Shown here piece after piece: positions 50,577 through 60,993 of a stretch of 64,000 nt of DNA. The stretch is from Archangium sp. (lineage in GTDB: Bacteria > Myxococcota > Myxococcia > Myxococcales > Myxococcaceae): positions 186,001 through 250,000 of the forward strand of contig JALHMW010000004.1 in NCBI GenBank assembly GCA_022843845.1, in the 5' to 3' direction. The position numbers were made by a program, and so were the translations under genes. The notes under the pieces were generated by a model. That model was given only the letters and a program-made list of their open reading frames with translations. It searched no databases and was not told the origin of the DNA. Numbering within the stretch: the stretch's first letter is position 1; the number at the start of each line of letters is the position of its first letter.

Positions 50577-53500
50577 ATGCTGACGCTGCATGGTTCTTCG
50601 CCGTTCACCGCTGCCCGCCTGAGCCGCCGCCTTCACCGCCTGAAGGCCGGCAACCCGAAGCTCGAGCGCGCGACCGTCTCGAGCGTCTTCTTCATCGAGA
50701 CCACCCGGACGCCCACGAGCGACGAGATGCTCCGGTTGTCGCTGGTGCTGGCCGCGACGCAGACCGCGCCCGACCCGGTGTCGACGTTGCGCCTCGTGGT
50801 ACCTCGCCTCGGTACGGTCTCGCCCTGGTCGTCGAAGGCCACCGACATCGCGCGCAACTGCGGCCTCGACTTCGTCAAACGTGTCGAGCGCGGCACCGCC
50901 TGGCACCTGCACGGCAGCGTCACCGACGAGGCTTCTCTGCGCACCGGGCTGAGCGACCGCATGACCGAGTCGGTGCTCGGCTCGTTCCAGGAAGCCGATG
51001 CGCTCTTCTCGCACCACGCGCCCCGGCCGCTCTCGACGGTCGCCGTGCTGAAGCAGGGTCGCGCCGCGCTCGAGCAGGCGAACCGCTCGATGGGACTGGC
51101 GCTCGCGGAGGACGAGATCGACTACCTCGTCGACGCCTTCACGAAGCTCGGGCGCGACCCGACCGACGTGGAGCTGATGATGTTCGCGCAGGCGAACAGC
51201 GAGCACTGCCGGCACAAGATCTTCAACGCCGAGTTCGTCGTCGATGGCGTCACGGCGCCCGACTCGCTCTTCAAGTTGATCAAGCAGTCGACCGCGGCGT
51301 CGCCCACCGGCGTGTTGAGCGCGTACTCCGACAACGCCGCCGTCATCTCCGGCAACACCGCCGGCCGCTTCTTCGCGCACCCCGACGACTCGACGTACCG
51401 CTCCGAGACCGAGGCGATGCCGATCCTCGCGAAGGTCGAGACGCACAACCACCCGACGGCCGTCTCTCCCTTCCCTGGAGCCTCGACGGGCTCGGGCGGC
51501 GAGATTCGTGACGAAGGCGCGACGGGCAGGGGCTCCAAACCGAAGGCGGGGCTGGTCGGCTTCACGGTCTCGAACCTGCGGCTGCCCGACGCGCTTCGCC
51601 CGTGGGAGAGAGATCACGGCAAGCCCTCACGCATCGCCAGCGCGCTCGAGATCATGACCGACGGCCCGCTCGGCGGCGCTGCGTTCAACAACGAGTTCGG
51701 CCGCCCGGCGCTGTGCGGCACCTTCCGTACCTTCGAGCAGGAGATCGCCGGACCCAACGGCACGCGCGAGATCCGCGGCTTCCACAAGCCGATCATGATC
51801 GCCGGTGGCTACGGCCACATTCGCCCGCAGCTGGTGAAGAAGGGCGAGATTCCGGCGGGCGCGGCGATCGTGGTGCTGGGCGGCCCCGCGATGTTGATCG
51901 GCCTCGGCGGCGGCGCGGCGTCGTCGGTCGCTTCGGGCGCGTCGGCAGAGGAGCTCGACTTCGCCTCGGTGCAACGTGACAACGCCGAGATGGAGCGGCG
52001 CTGTCAGGAGGTCATCGACCGCTGCTGCGCCTTCGGTGAAGGCTCTCCCATCGTCTCGATTCACGACGTCGGCGCGGGCGGCCTGTCGAACGCGCTGCCC
52101 GAGCTGGTGCACGAGAGCCGAAAGGGCGCGACGTTCGAGCTGCGGAAGATCCCCTCCGACGAGCCGGGCATGTCGCCGCTCGAGCTGTGGTGCAACGAGT
52201 CGCAAGAGCGATACGTGCTCGCGATCGATCCCGCCGCCCTGCCCCGCTTCGAGGCGCTGTGCCGACGTGAGCGCGCGCCGTACGCCGTGCTCGGTCACGC
52301 GACGTCTGATGGACGGCTGCAGGTCACCGACGCGCTGTTCAAGAACACACCCATCGACGTGCCGCTCGAGGTGATGCTCGGCAAGCCGCCCCGCATGCGC
52401 CGCATCGCTGACCACGCAACCGTGACGCACGCGCCGTTGGAGCTGGCGGCGATCGACGTGAAGGAAGCGCTCCGCCGCGTGCTGCTCCTGCCGACCGTCG
52501 CCGACAAGTCGTTCCTCGTGCACATCGGCGATCGCACGGTGACGGGGCTGGTCGCGAGAGATCAGCTGGTCGGCCGCTTCCAGGTGCCGGTCGCCGACTG
52601 CGCCGTCACCATGACGAGCTACGACGTGTTCTCGGGTGAAGCCGTCGCGATGGGCGAGAAGGCGCCGCTGGCGTGCCTGAACGCCGCGGCCTCGGCACGC
52701 ATGGCCGTCGGAGAAGCGTTGACCAACCTCGCCGCAGCGAAGGTGGAGCGCCGCAGCGACATCAAACTCTCGGCGAACTGGATGGCGGCGGCCGGCTGGC
52801 CCGGAGAAGACGCGCGCCTGTTCGACGCGGTGAAGGCCGTCGGCGCCGAGCTCTGCCCCGCCCTCGGCATCGCGATCCCCGTCGGCAAGGACTCGATGTC
52901 GATGCGCACGCAGTGGAGCCAGGACGGCTCGACGCGCACCGTCGTCTCACCCGTCTCGCTGGTGGTGACGGCCTTCTCTCCGGTCTCCGACGTGCGCAAG
53001 ACGCTCACCCCGGAGCTGACGCTCGACGCAGGCCCGACCTCGCTCATCGCCATCGACGTCTCTGGCGGCAAGAACCGCCTCGGCGGGAGCGCGCTGGCGC
53101 AGGTGTTCAACTCGGTCGGCGTCACCGCGCCTGACGTCGACTCGCCTGCCGCGCTCGCCCACTTCTTCGACACCACGCAGCGCCTCAACGCCGAAGGGCT
53201 GCTGCTCGCCTTCCACGACCGCTCGGACGGCGGCGTGCTCACCACGCTCCTCGAGATGGCGTTCGCCTCGGGGTGCGGGCTCGACCTGACCCTCGACGGC
53301 CTGCCGGGAACGCCGCTGGAGTCCCTCTTCTCGGAAGAGCTCGGCGCCGTCGTTCAAGTCAAAGCGCGCGACGTTCAGCAGCTCGTCAGCGCGTACGCCC
53401 AGCACGGCGTGACGGCGACCGTCATTGGCACGCCGGCGTCAGGCGAGTCGGTGCGGGTGATGCGCGAGGGCCACCTGGTGCTCGAAGACGATCGCCACGC

Positions 53501-54434
53501 CTTGCGCTCGTTGTGGAGCGACACCACCTGGCGAGTCCAGCGGCTGCGCGACGACGCGGCCTCGGCCGATGAGGAGCACGCGCTGCGCACGGAAGAGACC
53601 TTCACGGGCCTGTCGGGGCGGCTCACCTTCGACCCGGCCGACGACGTCACGCGCGGCGTCTCGAACCGCAGGCCGAAGGTGGCGATCCTGCGCGAGCAGG
53701 GCGTCAACGGACAGGTCGAGATGGCGTGGGCGTTCACTCGCGCCGGCTTCACCGCCATCGACGTGCACATGAGCGATCTGCTCGAGGGCCGCGTCGACCT
53801 GACGGACTTCACGGGCCTCGCCGCGTGCGGCGGCTTCTCGTACGGCGACGTGCTGGGCGCGGGCATCGGGTGGGCACGCTCCATTCTCTTCAACGAGCGG
53901 GTACGCGAACACTTCCGCGCGTTCTTCCATCGGCCCGAGACGTTCAGCCTGGGCGTCTGCAACGGCTGCCAGATGATGTCCCAGCTCCGCGACCTGATTC
54001 CCGGCGCCAGCCACTGGCCCCGCTTCGCGCGCAACCGCTCGGAGCAGTTCGAAGCGCGCCTGGCGATGGTGCGAATCGAAGAGAGCCCGTCGGTGTTCTT
54101 CACGGGAATGGCCGGCACCATCGCGCCCATCGCGGTGTCACACGGTGAAGGCCGGGTGGAATCGTCCAACCTGCCGGGGCTCGATGCCTCGGGCCTGGTC
54201 GCCGCCCGCTTCGTCGATCACCTGGGTGAGGCGACCGAGCGGTTCCCCCTCAACCCGAACGGCTCGCCGGCCGGCATCACCGCCGTGACGACGACCGACG
54301 GCCGCGCGACGATTCTGATGCCGCACCCCGAGCGCGTCGTGCGCACCGCCAACCTCTCGTGGCACCCGCGCGGCTGGCCTGACGACAGCCCCTGGCTGCG
54401 GCCATTCCGCAACGCGCGCGCGTGGGTGGGCTGA
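50577..54434 (+). CDS. purL: Phosphoribosylformylglycinamidine synthase
   Basis: 1285 residues from the ATG at 50577, the large single-chain type. It converts FGAR to FGAM using glutamine and ATP in purine synthesis. Motifs include [49 protein letters not shown] and KDSMSMRT. The C-terminal glutaminase domain (about 1020-1285) has [19 protein letters not shown], the nucleophile Cys in [10 protein letters not shown] and PHPERVVR. Intact and full-length. Confidence 0.97.
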   Translation: MLTLHGSSPFTAARLSRRLHRLKAGNPKLERATVSSVFFIETTRTPTSDEMLRLSLVLAATQTAPDPVSTLRLVVPRLGTVSPWSSKATDIARNCGLDFVKRVERGTAWHLHGSVTDEASLRTGLSDRMTESVLGSFQEADALFSHHAPRPLSTVAVLKQGRAALEQANRSMGLALAEDEIDYLVDAFTKLGRDPTDVELMMFAQANSEHCRHKIFNAEFVVDGVTAPDSLFKLIKQSTAASPTGVLSAYSDNAAVISGNTAGRFFAHPDDSTYRSETEAMPILAKVETHNHPTAVSPFPGASTGSGGEIRDEGATGRGSKPKAGLVGFTVSNLRLPDALRPWERDHGKPSRIASALEIMTDGPLGGAAFNNEFGRPALCGTFRTFEQEIAGPNGTREIRGFHKPIMIAGGYGHIRPQLVKKGEIPAGAAIVVLGGPAMLIGLGGGAASSVASGASAEELDFASVQRDNAEMERRCQEVIDRCCAFGEGSPIVSIHDVGAGGLSNALPELVHESRKGATFELRKIPSDEPGMSPLELWCNESQERYVLAIDPAALPRFEALCRRERAPYAVLGHATSDGRLQVTDALFKNTPIDVPLEVMLGKPPRMRRIADHATVTHAPLELAAIDVKEALRRVLLLPTVADKSFLVHIGDRTVTGLVARDQLVGRFQVPVADCAVTMTSYDVFSGEAVAMGEKAPLACLNAAASARMAVGEALTNLAAAKVERRSDIKLSANWMAAAGWPGEDARLFDAVKAVGAELCPALGIAIPVGKDSMSMRTQWSQDGSTRTVVSPVSLVVTAFSPVSDVRKTLTPELTLDAGPTSLIAIDVSGGKNRLGGSALAQVFNSVGVTAPDVDSPAALAHFFDTTQRLNAEGLLLAFHDRSDGGVLTTLLEMAFASGCGLDLTLDGLPGTPLESLFSEELGAVVQVKARDVQQLVSAYAQHGVTATVIGTPASGESVRVMREGHLVLEDDRHALRSLWSDTTWRVQRLRDDAASADEEHALRTEETFTGLSGRLTFDPADDVTRGVSNRRPKVAILREQGVNGQVEMAWAFTRAGFTAIDVHMSDLLEGRVDLTDFTGLAACGGFSYGDVLGAGIGWARSILFNERVREHFRAFFHRPETFSLGVCNGCQMMSQLRDLIPGASHWPRFARNRSEQFEARLAMVRIEESPSVFFTGMAGTIAPIAVSHGEGRVESSNLPGLDASGLVAARFVDHLGEATERFPLNPNGSPAGITAVTTTDGRATILMPHPERVVRTANLSWHPRGWPDDSPWLRPFRNARAWVG

Positions 54435-54437
54435 CGC

Positions 54438-54902
54438 ATGGCGGCTTCCCGGAAACGCCTCGAGCCAGCGATGCGCGTGCGGCACCTGCTCGCCATCGAC
54501 TCCAGCAACGTCATGGCGCGGCTCGCGGCGAGGCAGGACTCGATGGTGGGCCTCTTCTCGAGGCTGCGCGACCGCGAGCCGATGCTGGCCGTCCTCGACA
54601 CGTGGTTCGACACCATCACCTTCACCGAGCTCTCGACGCTGAACCCGACCGAACAGAAGTCGGTCAACCGCTTCTACGAGCTGCTCGCCGAGGTGCGCTG
54701 GTACCTCGCGTACACCGAAGACATGCCGGGCATGGTGCAGACGAAGCTGAACGCGATTCTGCGCAGGCTCGAGGCCTCGTACCGTGAGCTGGTGTCGGTC
54801 ATCGGGCCGCCTGAAGCCGATGGCGCGCGCATCGTCGAGGTGAAGGTCGTCTCGAAGGTGACGAAGCACCCGCGCCGGGCGAAGGCCCGCGTGCGCCGCT
54901 GA
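54438..54902 (+). CDS. Small hypothetical protein after purL
   Basis: 154 residues beginning MAASRKRLEPAMRVRHLLA, mostly helical, with a basic C-terminal tail (KHPRRAKARVRR). It starts three bases after the purL stop, so it is co-transcribed. No family recognised; perhaps a nucleic-acid- or protein-binding helper. Confidence 0.72.
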   Translation: MAASRKRLEPAMRVRHLLAIDSSNVMARLAARQDSMVGLFSRLRDREPMLAVLDTWFDTITFTELSTLNPTEQKSVNRFYELLAEVRWYLAYTEDMPGMVQTKLNAILRRLEASYRELVSVIGPPEADGARIVEVKVVSKVTKHPRRAKARVRR

Positions 54903-54954
54903 TCGGGCTGGTTTCCCTCGGATCTCCGGGCTGCTACAGCCGCGTGCACGCCCG

Positions 54955-56265
54955 ATGCAGAGCCGACTGTCCATGAGAGTTCTTCCATTGCTCCTGCTGG
55001 GGAGCTGCGCGGCCCTCGTGACCGCTCGCGCGCCGGCCACGGTGGCCCTGGCCCCGACGGACCTCGACGACGCCGGCTTTCCTGACGCTGGGCTGGCCGA
55101 GTGGAGCGCGCTGGGTGATGCCGGAGCCGTGGTGTCGCAGGTGTTCGACGCCGGCGACGACCTCGACAGCGAGCTGACCGGCGGCGACGAGCCAGGCGAG
55201 GAGGAGCGTGCCGGAGAAGAGCCGGGCGACGAGCTGGCAGACCAGGCACCGAGCGACGCGGGCTGGCAGTACACGCTCGAGCTGTCGGACGAGGCCCTCG
55301 CGAAGACGTGGAAGGACGCTCTGCCCGCGCTCGGCAGCATCTCGATGGGCTTCGTGCAGGAAGGCCGGTTGATCAACGGCGTGCCCTTTCCGCAAGGCGA
55401 TGGGTGGACGGTCGTCTCTCCCGAAGCGACGTACGGCACGCGGGAGACCGTCGACTTCGTGGCCTCGGCCATCCGCCAGGTGAAGGCGTGGCACCCCGAC
55501 GCACCGCCGCTCCGCGTGAATCAGATCAGCGCCCGCGAAGGCGGCTACCTGCGCCCTCACAAGACGCACCAGAACGGGCGCGACGTCGACCTGGGCTTCT
55601 ATTACCCCGGTGGCGAGACGGTTCGTGTGCGCGAGCGGGAGAAGGTCATCGACGTCGCGTTGAACTGGGCACTGGTGAAGGCGCTGGTGATGCACGGTGA
55701 CGTGCAGTTCATCCTCGTCGACCAACGGGTGCAGAAGGTGCTGTTCGAGCACGCGAAGAAGGCAGGCGAAGACCCGGTGTGGCTCGACTCGCTGTTTCAC
55801 GCGGGCAGAGGCTCGATGCTTCAGCATGCGCGACGGCACCGCGACCACTTCCACGTGCGGTACTTCAACGCACGCGCGCAGGAGCTGGGCGTTCGCGTCG
55901 CGCCGCTGCTCGCCGAGCGCCCGGAAGAGAACATCGCGATGCACCGGGTGAAGAAGGGCGACACGCTGGGAGGCATCGCCTCGCGCTACGGCTCGAGCGT
56001 CTCGTCGATCCGGAAGGCGAGCGGGTTGTCGAACAACCTGCTGCGCATCGGGCGCGTGTTGAAGGTGCCGCTGCGGAAGCCCTGCACCACCTGCCCGGTG
56101 CCGCCGCTGACCATCGTTCCACCGCGGCGACTGCCTCCGGTACCCGAGACGGCCGCGATCGTGACGGCGCCCGTCTCTGACGCTGGAGTGCCCGACGGGG
56201 CGGCCGACGCAGGCATCGACGCGACGGGCGCCGAGGTCACCGCGTCGCCTTCGGCTTCTCGCTGA
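54955..56265 (+). CDS. MepA-like (M74) murein endopeptidase with LysM
   Basis: 436 residues from the ATG at 54955; the ATG at 54973 is equally plausible. A signal peptide (RVLPLLLLGSCAALVTARA) is followed by an Asp/Glu-rich linker and a peptidase domain (about 100-315). The metal ligands PHKTHQNGRDVDLGFY and DHFHVRYF match penicillin-insensitive murein endopeptidase. A LysM domain (about 328-372; HRVKKGDTLGGIASRYG) binds peptidoglycan. It likely cuts peptide cross-links in the periplasm. Confidence 0.9.
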   Translation: MQSRLSMRVLPLLLLGSCAALVTARAPATVALAPTDLDDAGFPDAGLAEWSALGDAGAVVSQVFDAGDDLDSELTGGDEPGEEERAGEEPGDELADQAPSDAGWQYTLELSDEALAKTWKDALPALGSISMGFVQEGRLINGVPFPQGDGWTVVSPEATYGTRETVDFVASAIRQVKAWHPDAPPLRVNQISAREGGYLRPHKTHQNGRDVDLGFYYPGGETVRVREREKVIDVALNWALVKALVMHGDVQFILVDQRVQKVLFEHAKKAGEDPVWLDSLFHAGRGSMLQHARRHRDHFHVRYFNARAQELGVRVAPLLAERPEENIAMHRVKKGDTLGGIASRYGSSVSSIRKASGLSNNLLRIGRVLKVPLRKPCTTCPVPPLTIVPPRRLPPVPETAAIVTAPVSDAGVPDGAADAGIDATGAEVTASPSASR

Positions 56266-56290
56266 GGAGGCGCCCGAGCGCAGGGTGACG

Positions 56291-56446
56291 TCAACGGCAA
56301 GCGGAACGCCACGCGCTGCGCGCTGGCGAGGCCTGCAGCCGCGAGTCCTCGGCGACGGTCGACTGAAGCCCCGCGTCGGCCAACTCGACGCCCCCATCGG
56401 CCTCGGCGCTCGCCAGCACCACGCTCACCATCAGCAGACTGACCAT
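56291..56446 (-). CDS. Possible 51-residue exported peptide or broken gene end
   Basis: Too short for ordinary gene calling. ATG 56446 opens a 51-residue frame beginning MVSLLMVSVVLASAEADGG, a signal-like stretch, then VELADAGLQST and a Cys near the end, stop at 56291. It is on the same strand as the DUF4215 lipoprotein and starts 25 bases after that gene's stop. The ribosome site is weak. It may be a small secreted peptide, or a decayed lipoprotein. Confidence 0.4.
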   Translation of the reverse strand: MVSLLMVSVVLASAEADGGVELADAGLQSTVAEDSRLQASPARSAWRSACR

Positions 56447-56471
56447 GCAGGCCGTCTACCGCGCAGGTGCG

Positions 56472-58043
56472 TCACCGCAACCGTCGACAGTCGCGTGAGC
56501 AGCCATCACCATCGACGGTGTTGCCGTCGTCACACACCTCGCCGGCGTCGAAGCGACGGTCTCCACAGCGGGGCGCGGTGCAGTCGGTGCGGCAGAGCGT
56601 CGCCGTGTCGAGGGCCTCGATGGTGATGGGCTCGGTGCGGTTGAGCGCGATGCGGGTGCCGTCGTCTTTCACGAAGCCCCACGTCGTGATGCCGACCTGA
56701 AACCGGGGCGTGACGGTGATGCGCCAGCGGCCGGGGAACGGGAGCGGCCCGAGCGCGCCACCATCGCTGTTGCGCACGAAGCTCCAGCGACCAGACGCGG
56801 TGCCGTTGGGGCCGAGGAAGAACTCGCTCGGCGTGTCGTCGGTCACGTCGACACCCGTGCCGGCAGGGAGGCCGGTGATGTCCATCTCGACCTCTGACTG
56901 CGCCTGCGAGAGGCCGGTGCCGTCGAAGTCGATGCCGTGGGTGAGCACGAGCGAGAGCCGGCCCGTGTTCGCGTCGGCGAAGAGGTAGATGCGGCTCTCT
57001 CCGACGGCCTCGAGCCCCGTGTGCGAGCTGGCGGAGCGGTAGTCGTAGAACTGCTGAACCGTTCGCGGGCGAACGATGGCGTCGGTGCCGATGCGGGTGC
57101 CCGAGGGTTGGGTGATGCGGAACGCGGGCGTATCGCCGTTCATCGCGCCCAGGTCGCACGCCTCGCCGCCAGCCCGTCGCCCATCGCCACAGACCGGCGG
57201 GGTGCAGGCGTTGGTGCAGAAGTCATCGTCGACGGTGTTGCCGTCGTCGCACGGCTCGACGCCCGCGTGAACGAAGCCGTCTCCACACCTCGCAGGAACA
57301 CACGCGATGCACGCGTCGCCGTTCGTCTCGTTGCCGTCGTCGCAGGCCTCGACCCCACGTCGGACCTTGCCGTCGCCACAGCGCGCGAGGGCGCAGCTCA
57401 CGCAGGCGTCTTCGTCGTCGACGTTCGCATCGTCACAGGCCTCGACGCCTCGATGGAGCACGCCGTCTCCACATCGGGCTGGCACACACGCCGAGCGGCA
57501 CGCATCACCTTCGTCCTGATTGCCGTCGTCGCACTGCTCGACGCCACGCTGCACGAAGCCGTCACCACACCGAGCGAGCCGGCACTGAATGCACTCGTCG
57601 TCGTCCTGCTGGTTCGCGTCGTCACAGGCCTCGAGGCCCTGTCGAACCCGCCCATCGCCGCACGTCGCAGGCAGACACGAGTTGAGGCACGCGTCGTCTT
57701 CGCGGGTGTTCGCATCGTCACACTGCTCCGGCGCTTGCGTGACGCCGTCGCCGCACGAGATGGGCCCACAGCTCGTCGAGCACGTCATGGAGCCCATCGC
57801 GCCGTCGTCGCACTGCTCCACACCGGTCCAGGTGACGCCGTCTCCACAGCTGGCGCGCGTGCACATGGCCCTGCAGGCGTCGGTGTCGGTGGTGTTCCCG
57901 TCGTCGCACGCCTCGCCCTCGGCGATGACGCCATCTCCGCACCGGTTCGGAGGTGGTGGCACCACGACGGGCGCCGGAGGAACGAGGTCGGTCCGGCCAC
58001 ACCCCGACGCGAGCACGACACCGACCAGGAACAGAGACCGCAC
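56472..58043 (-). CDS. DUF4215 (Cys-rich repeat) lipoprotein
   Basis: 523 residues from a GTG at 58043; the signal (MRSLFLVGVVLASGC) is a lipobox. After a Pro-rich linker come eight full CGDG-x-C-D-D-G/A-N repeats of about 31 residues (35-280), as in TIGR02232/DUF4215 Cys-rich repeats of myxobacteria. A beta-rich insert (about 304-475) follows, then one more repeat (CGDRRFDAGEVCDDGNTVDG). The frame was open much further upstream only by chance. Likely surface-exposed. Confidence 0.88.
   Translation of the reverse strand: MRSLFLVGVVLASGCGRTDLVPPAPVVVPPPPNRCGDGVIAEGEACDDGNTTDTDACRAMCTRASCGDGVTWTGVEQCDDGAMGSMTCSTSCGPISCGDGVTQAPEQCDDANTREDDACLNSCLPATCGDGRVRQGLEACDDANQQDDDECIQCRLARCGDGFVQRGVEQCDDGNQDEGDACRSACVPARCGDGVLHRGVEACDDANVDDEDACVSCALARCGDGKVRRGVEACDDGNETNGDACIACVPARCGDGFVHAGVEPCDDGNTVDDDFCTNACTPPVCGDGRRAGGEACDLGAMNGDTPAFRITQPSGTRIGTDAIVRPRTVQQFYDYRSASSHTGLEAVGESRIYLFADANTGRLSLVLTHGIDFDGTGLSQAQSEVEMDITGLPAGTGVDVTDDTPSEFFLGPNGTASGRWSFVRNSDGGALGPLPFPGRWRITVTPRFQVGITTWGFVKDDGTRIALNRTEPITIEALDTATLCRTDCTAPRCGDRRFDAGEVCDDGNTVDGDGCSRDCRRLR
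57204..57941 (-). repeat. Eight tandem 93-base DUF4215 repeats
   Basis: Encodes CGDG...CDDGN modules, each about 31 residues, with conserved Cys and Asp positions. Units are similar but not identical, so the array is old rather than a recent duplication. Confidence 0.85.
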
Positions 58044-58092
58044 CAGCAGAGTGTCGCACCGGACGGTCGACCCGTCGAACGAGGGACGATCG

Positions 58093-58131
58093 ATGACAAC
58101 CGCACCGACCCGAAAGAGACTCGCGCCGTGA
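58093..58131 (+). CDS. Twelve-codon leader ORF upstream of the kinase
   Basis: ATG 58093 encodes MTTAPTRKRLAP and stops at 58131. A strong ribosome site (GAGGG, seven bases upstream) serves it. Its TGA overlaps the GTG start of the kinase gene as GTGA. The kinase start itself has only a weak site. This suggests a leader peptide whose translation couples to the kinase. It may be chance. Confidence 0.45.
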   Translation: MTTAPTRKRLAP

Positions 58132-60971
58132 CGCAGGCCGGCTGCCCCGATCCCGAGACGCTGGCCCGGTACGCAGAGTCGGCCCTGGACGCTTCGGCCG
58201 CGGAGGCCGTTCGAACGCACCTCGACGGCTGCGCGCAGTGCCGGGAGGTGCTCGTCACGCTGGTGCGCTCGAGCCACCCTTCGCCGGGCCCGAGCAATGA
58301 CACGCCGTGGGATGTCCCGCTGCCTGGCACGATGCTGGGCCGGTATCGCGTGACGGGAACGCGCGGCGCAGGCGGCATGGGTGTCGTCCTGGCGGCGTAT
58401 GATCCTCAGCTCGACCGGCAGATCGCGCTGAAGCTCCTTCGGCCCGACGCGAGCACCAGCACACCGGAGCGCAGCCACCAGCGCCTGGTTCGCGAAGCGC
58501 AGTTGATGGCCCGCGTGCGCCACCCGAACGTCGTCACCGTGCACGACGTCGTCCTCGAAGGTGAGCGCGTCGTCATCGCGATGGAGCTCGTCCAGGGCCA
58601 GACGTTGAGGGACTGGCTCGAGCTGAAGCCACGCTCGCGCTCGGAGGTCCTCGCCGTCTTCAGCGCTGCAGGCCGAGGACTCGCGGCCGCCCACGCAGCA
58701 GGGGTCGTGCATCGTGACTTCAAGCCCGACAACGTGCTCGTCGATGAGGGCGGGCAGGTGCTCGTCTCGGACTTCGGCCTCGCCTGGTCGCAGACGGCGC
58801 CGGGTCTCACCGTCGAGACCGCGCGCCCGCAGACGGTGACGTCGGGCCTGAGCCGGGCCTCCGCGACCATCGGCACGCCCGCGTACATGGCCCCGGAGCA
58901 ACTGCTCGGAGAGCCCGTCGACGCCAGGGCCGACCAGTTCTCGTTCTGCGTCGCGCTGTATGAGGCGATCGAGTACGCGCGGCCCTTCGAGGGAAACACC
59001 GTCAAGGAGCTGCTCGGCGCGATGGAGGCTGGCCGCATTCGACCGATGGTTCGCGCGGCCCCAGCGCATCTCGTCGCGGCGATTCAGCGTGGGCTCGCGC
59101 GCGCACCATCCGCCCGCTTCCCGTCGATGGAGGCGTTGCTCGAGCAGCTCCGTGAGAGGTCCCGAGTTCGTCGCGCCATGGCCATCGCCGTCGTGCTCGC
59201 GACAGTCGCCGTCGCTGGCGCCGTCTGGAGCAACCGTCACTCGAAGTGCGGCGAGACCCAGGCGCGCTTGAAGGCGGTGTGGCCGAAGGCGCGTGAAGAC
59301 GACGTCATCGTGAGACTCTCCAGGCAGGTCAGCGCGGAGCGGGCAGCGAGCGCTGGCGAAACCCTGCGCGACGTCGTCAGCAGCCTCGAGTCGGCGTGGA
59401 CGGGCGTGTGCGCGGGGACCGACGAGCGCTCGACGAGGACCCGCACCTGCCTCGAGGCGCGCGTGCAGCAGGCAGAGGTAACGGCGACCGTGCTCGCGCT
59501 CCCTCAGACCGAGCCGCGGGCAGTGCTCGCGCTCTCCGCCCGACTCGAAGGCGCCGACGCGTGCCTGGCGGGTGAGCTGCTCACCCTGCTTCCCCCTCCG
59601 ACGAACGACGCGACGCTCACGACGATTCGCGAGGCCAGGGTCGCGGCGATGACGGCTGACGCGGCGCGGCTCTCGGGGAAGCTCGACGACGCGGCAGGGC
59701 ACGCCAAACGCGCGGTCGAGCTCGCGCGCACCACCGGGTGGCGGCCGGTCGAGGCCGACGCGTTGCTCGCCAGCGCACAGGTCTCTCGGGCGCGCGGTCG
59801 CTTCGAGGAAGCCGAGGCGGTGCTGACCGAAGCGCTGCTGGCGGCCGAAGCAGGTCGTCACTTCGAAGCCCTCGCCCGCATCGCGGTGCAGCACGTGCTC
59901 GTCGTCGGCACGCAGACCGTGCGGCCTCGAGATGCCGAGCCCTGGGTGAAGCGCGCCGAGGCTGCGCTCGAACAACTCCCGAGGCCCAGGCTGCGCGCCG
60001 AGGTCGACGTCGCCATCACGATGCTCCGGGCGGCGCAGGGGCGCCTCGACGAGGGCATTGCCGTCAGCGATCGCGCGCTCGAGTGGACGACGAAGCACGA
60101 CCCGGTCTCCACGGGCGATCTCCGCTCGCTCCGAGCGCAGCTGAACCTGCAGCACGGCCGCCACTCGGTGGCCCTCGACGAAGCGCGCCTCGCGGCCGAG
60201 CTCCGGCTGTCGCTGCTCGGCCCGTCTCATCCGCTCTCGATGCACGCTCGGCTGACGCTGGGTGAGGCGCAGGCGCGCGCGGGCCTGGCGGCTGACGCGG
60301 AGAAGACGCTCACCGCCGCGCTCGATGAGGTGCGCAAGCGGAGCGACCTGAACCCCGTGACTGCAGCGACCGGACTCGCGGCGCTCTCCCTCGCGCTCGA
60401 GCAGCGTGGGCAACCTGCCGAAGCCCTCGTCGCCGCGACCCAGGCCCGAGAGCTGGTGGTCAGCCTCGTCGGCCCGAAGCATCGCTACGCAGCGCTGGCG
60501 GAGCGCGGAGTCGGTGAACGCCTCAACGCCATGGGACGGTACGACGAGGCAGTGGAGACGCTCCTGCGGGCCATCACGATCGGCAGCGAAGCCGTCGGCG
60601 CCGAGCACGCCGAGACCCTCGAGAGCCGCGCGGTGCTCGCGATCGTCCAGGCGAGCCACGGTGACGCTGCAGCGCGACGCGAAGCGATGGAGCTCATCGA
60701 GACGTGTGCGAGGACGCCCGCCGCATCAGGGAGCGCGCTGGTGCTCTCTCACCTGGCCCTCGCCTGGACGCCGGACGCGACGGCGGACGAGCGAAAGGCT
60801 GCGCTCACGACGGCAAAGCGCGTGCGAGGAGATACGCATCCAGACGTGCTCGACGCGCTGCTGCTCGAGGTCCGCGCGTCGAAGGATGCGACTGCAGCCG
60901 CCGAGGCGACCGCGATGTTCTCGCGGCTCCAGCTCGCCGACCTGTCCCTCGCACCGTTGACGCTGCCGTAG
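58128..60971 (+). CDS. Ser/Thr kinase with zf-HC2 N-terminus and TPR-like tail
   Basis: 947 residues from GTG 58128, the only start in this frame. Residues 1-46 hold the H-x3-C-x2-C motif (THLDGCAQCREVLVTLV) of zf-HC2 anti-sigma factors. The kinase domain (about 70-340) has GAGGMGVVLAA, ALKLL, HRDFKPDNVL, DFGLAW and APEQ, all intact. A transmembrane helix (AIAVVLATVAVAGAVW) is followed by about 570 residues of TPR-like helices. A sigma-factor gene lies nearby on the other strand. Probably phosphorylates or regulates a sigma factor. Confidence 0.9.
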   Translation: MTQAGCPDPETLARYAESALDASAAEAVRTHLDGCAQCREVLVTLVRSSHPSPGPSNDTPWDVPLPGTMLGRYRVTGTRGAGGMGVVLAAYDPQLDRQIALKLLRPDASTSTPERSHQRLVREAQLMARVRHPNVVTVHDVVLEGERVVIAMELVQGQTLRDWLELKPRSRSEVLAVFSAAGRGLAAAHAAGVVHRDFKPDNVLVDEGGQVLVSDFGLAWSQTAPGLTVETARPQTVTSGLSRASATIGTPAYMAPEQLLGEPVDARADQFSFCVALYEAIEYARPFEGNTVKELLGAMEAGRIRPMVRAAPAHLVAAIQRGLARAPSARFPSMEALLEQLRERSRVRRAMAIAVVLATVAVAGAVWSNRHSKCGETQARLKAVWPKAREDDVIVRLSRQVSAERAASAGETLRDVVSSLESAWTGVCAGTDERSTRTRTCLEARVQQAEVTATVLALPQTEPRAVLALSARLEGADACLAGELLTLLPPPTNDATLTTIREARVAAMTADAARLSGKLDDAAGHAKRAVELARTTGWRPVEADALLASAQVSRARGRFEEAEAVLTEALLAAEAGRHFEALARIAVQHVLVVGTQTVRPRDAEPWVKRAEAALEQLPRPRLRAEVDVAITMLRAAQGRLDEGIAVSDRALEWTTKHDPVSTGDLRSLRAQLNLQHGRHSVALDEARLAAELRLSLLGPSHPLSMHARLTLGEAQARAGLAADAEKTLTAALDEVRKRSDLNPVTAATGLAALSLALEQRGQPAEALVAATQARELVVSLVGPKHRYAALAERGVGERLNAMGRYDEAVETLLRAITIGSEAVGAEHAETLESRAVLAIVQASHGDAAARREAMELIETCARTPAASGSALVLSHLALAWTPDATADERKAALTTAKRVRGDTHPDVLDALLLEVRASKDATAAAEATAMFSRLQLADLSLAPLTLP

Positions 60972-60993
60972 GGAGCGCTTCTTCGAGCGCCGA

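Noticed and set aside
56937-58127. Kinase frame extended to the left
   Set aside because: The region is opposite the DUF4215 lipoprotein; no kinase-like sequence appears before GTG 58128.
58044-60659. DUF4215 lipoprotein frame extended to a 1395-residue protein
   Set aside because: The upstream part is the antisense shadow of the kinase gene and has no signal; the lipobox start is at 58043.
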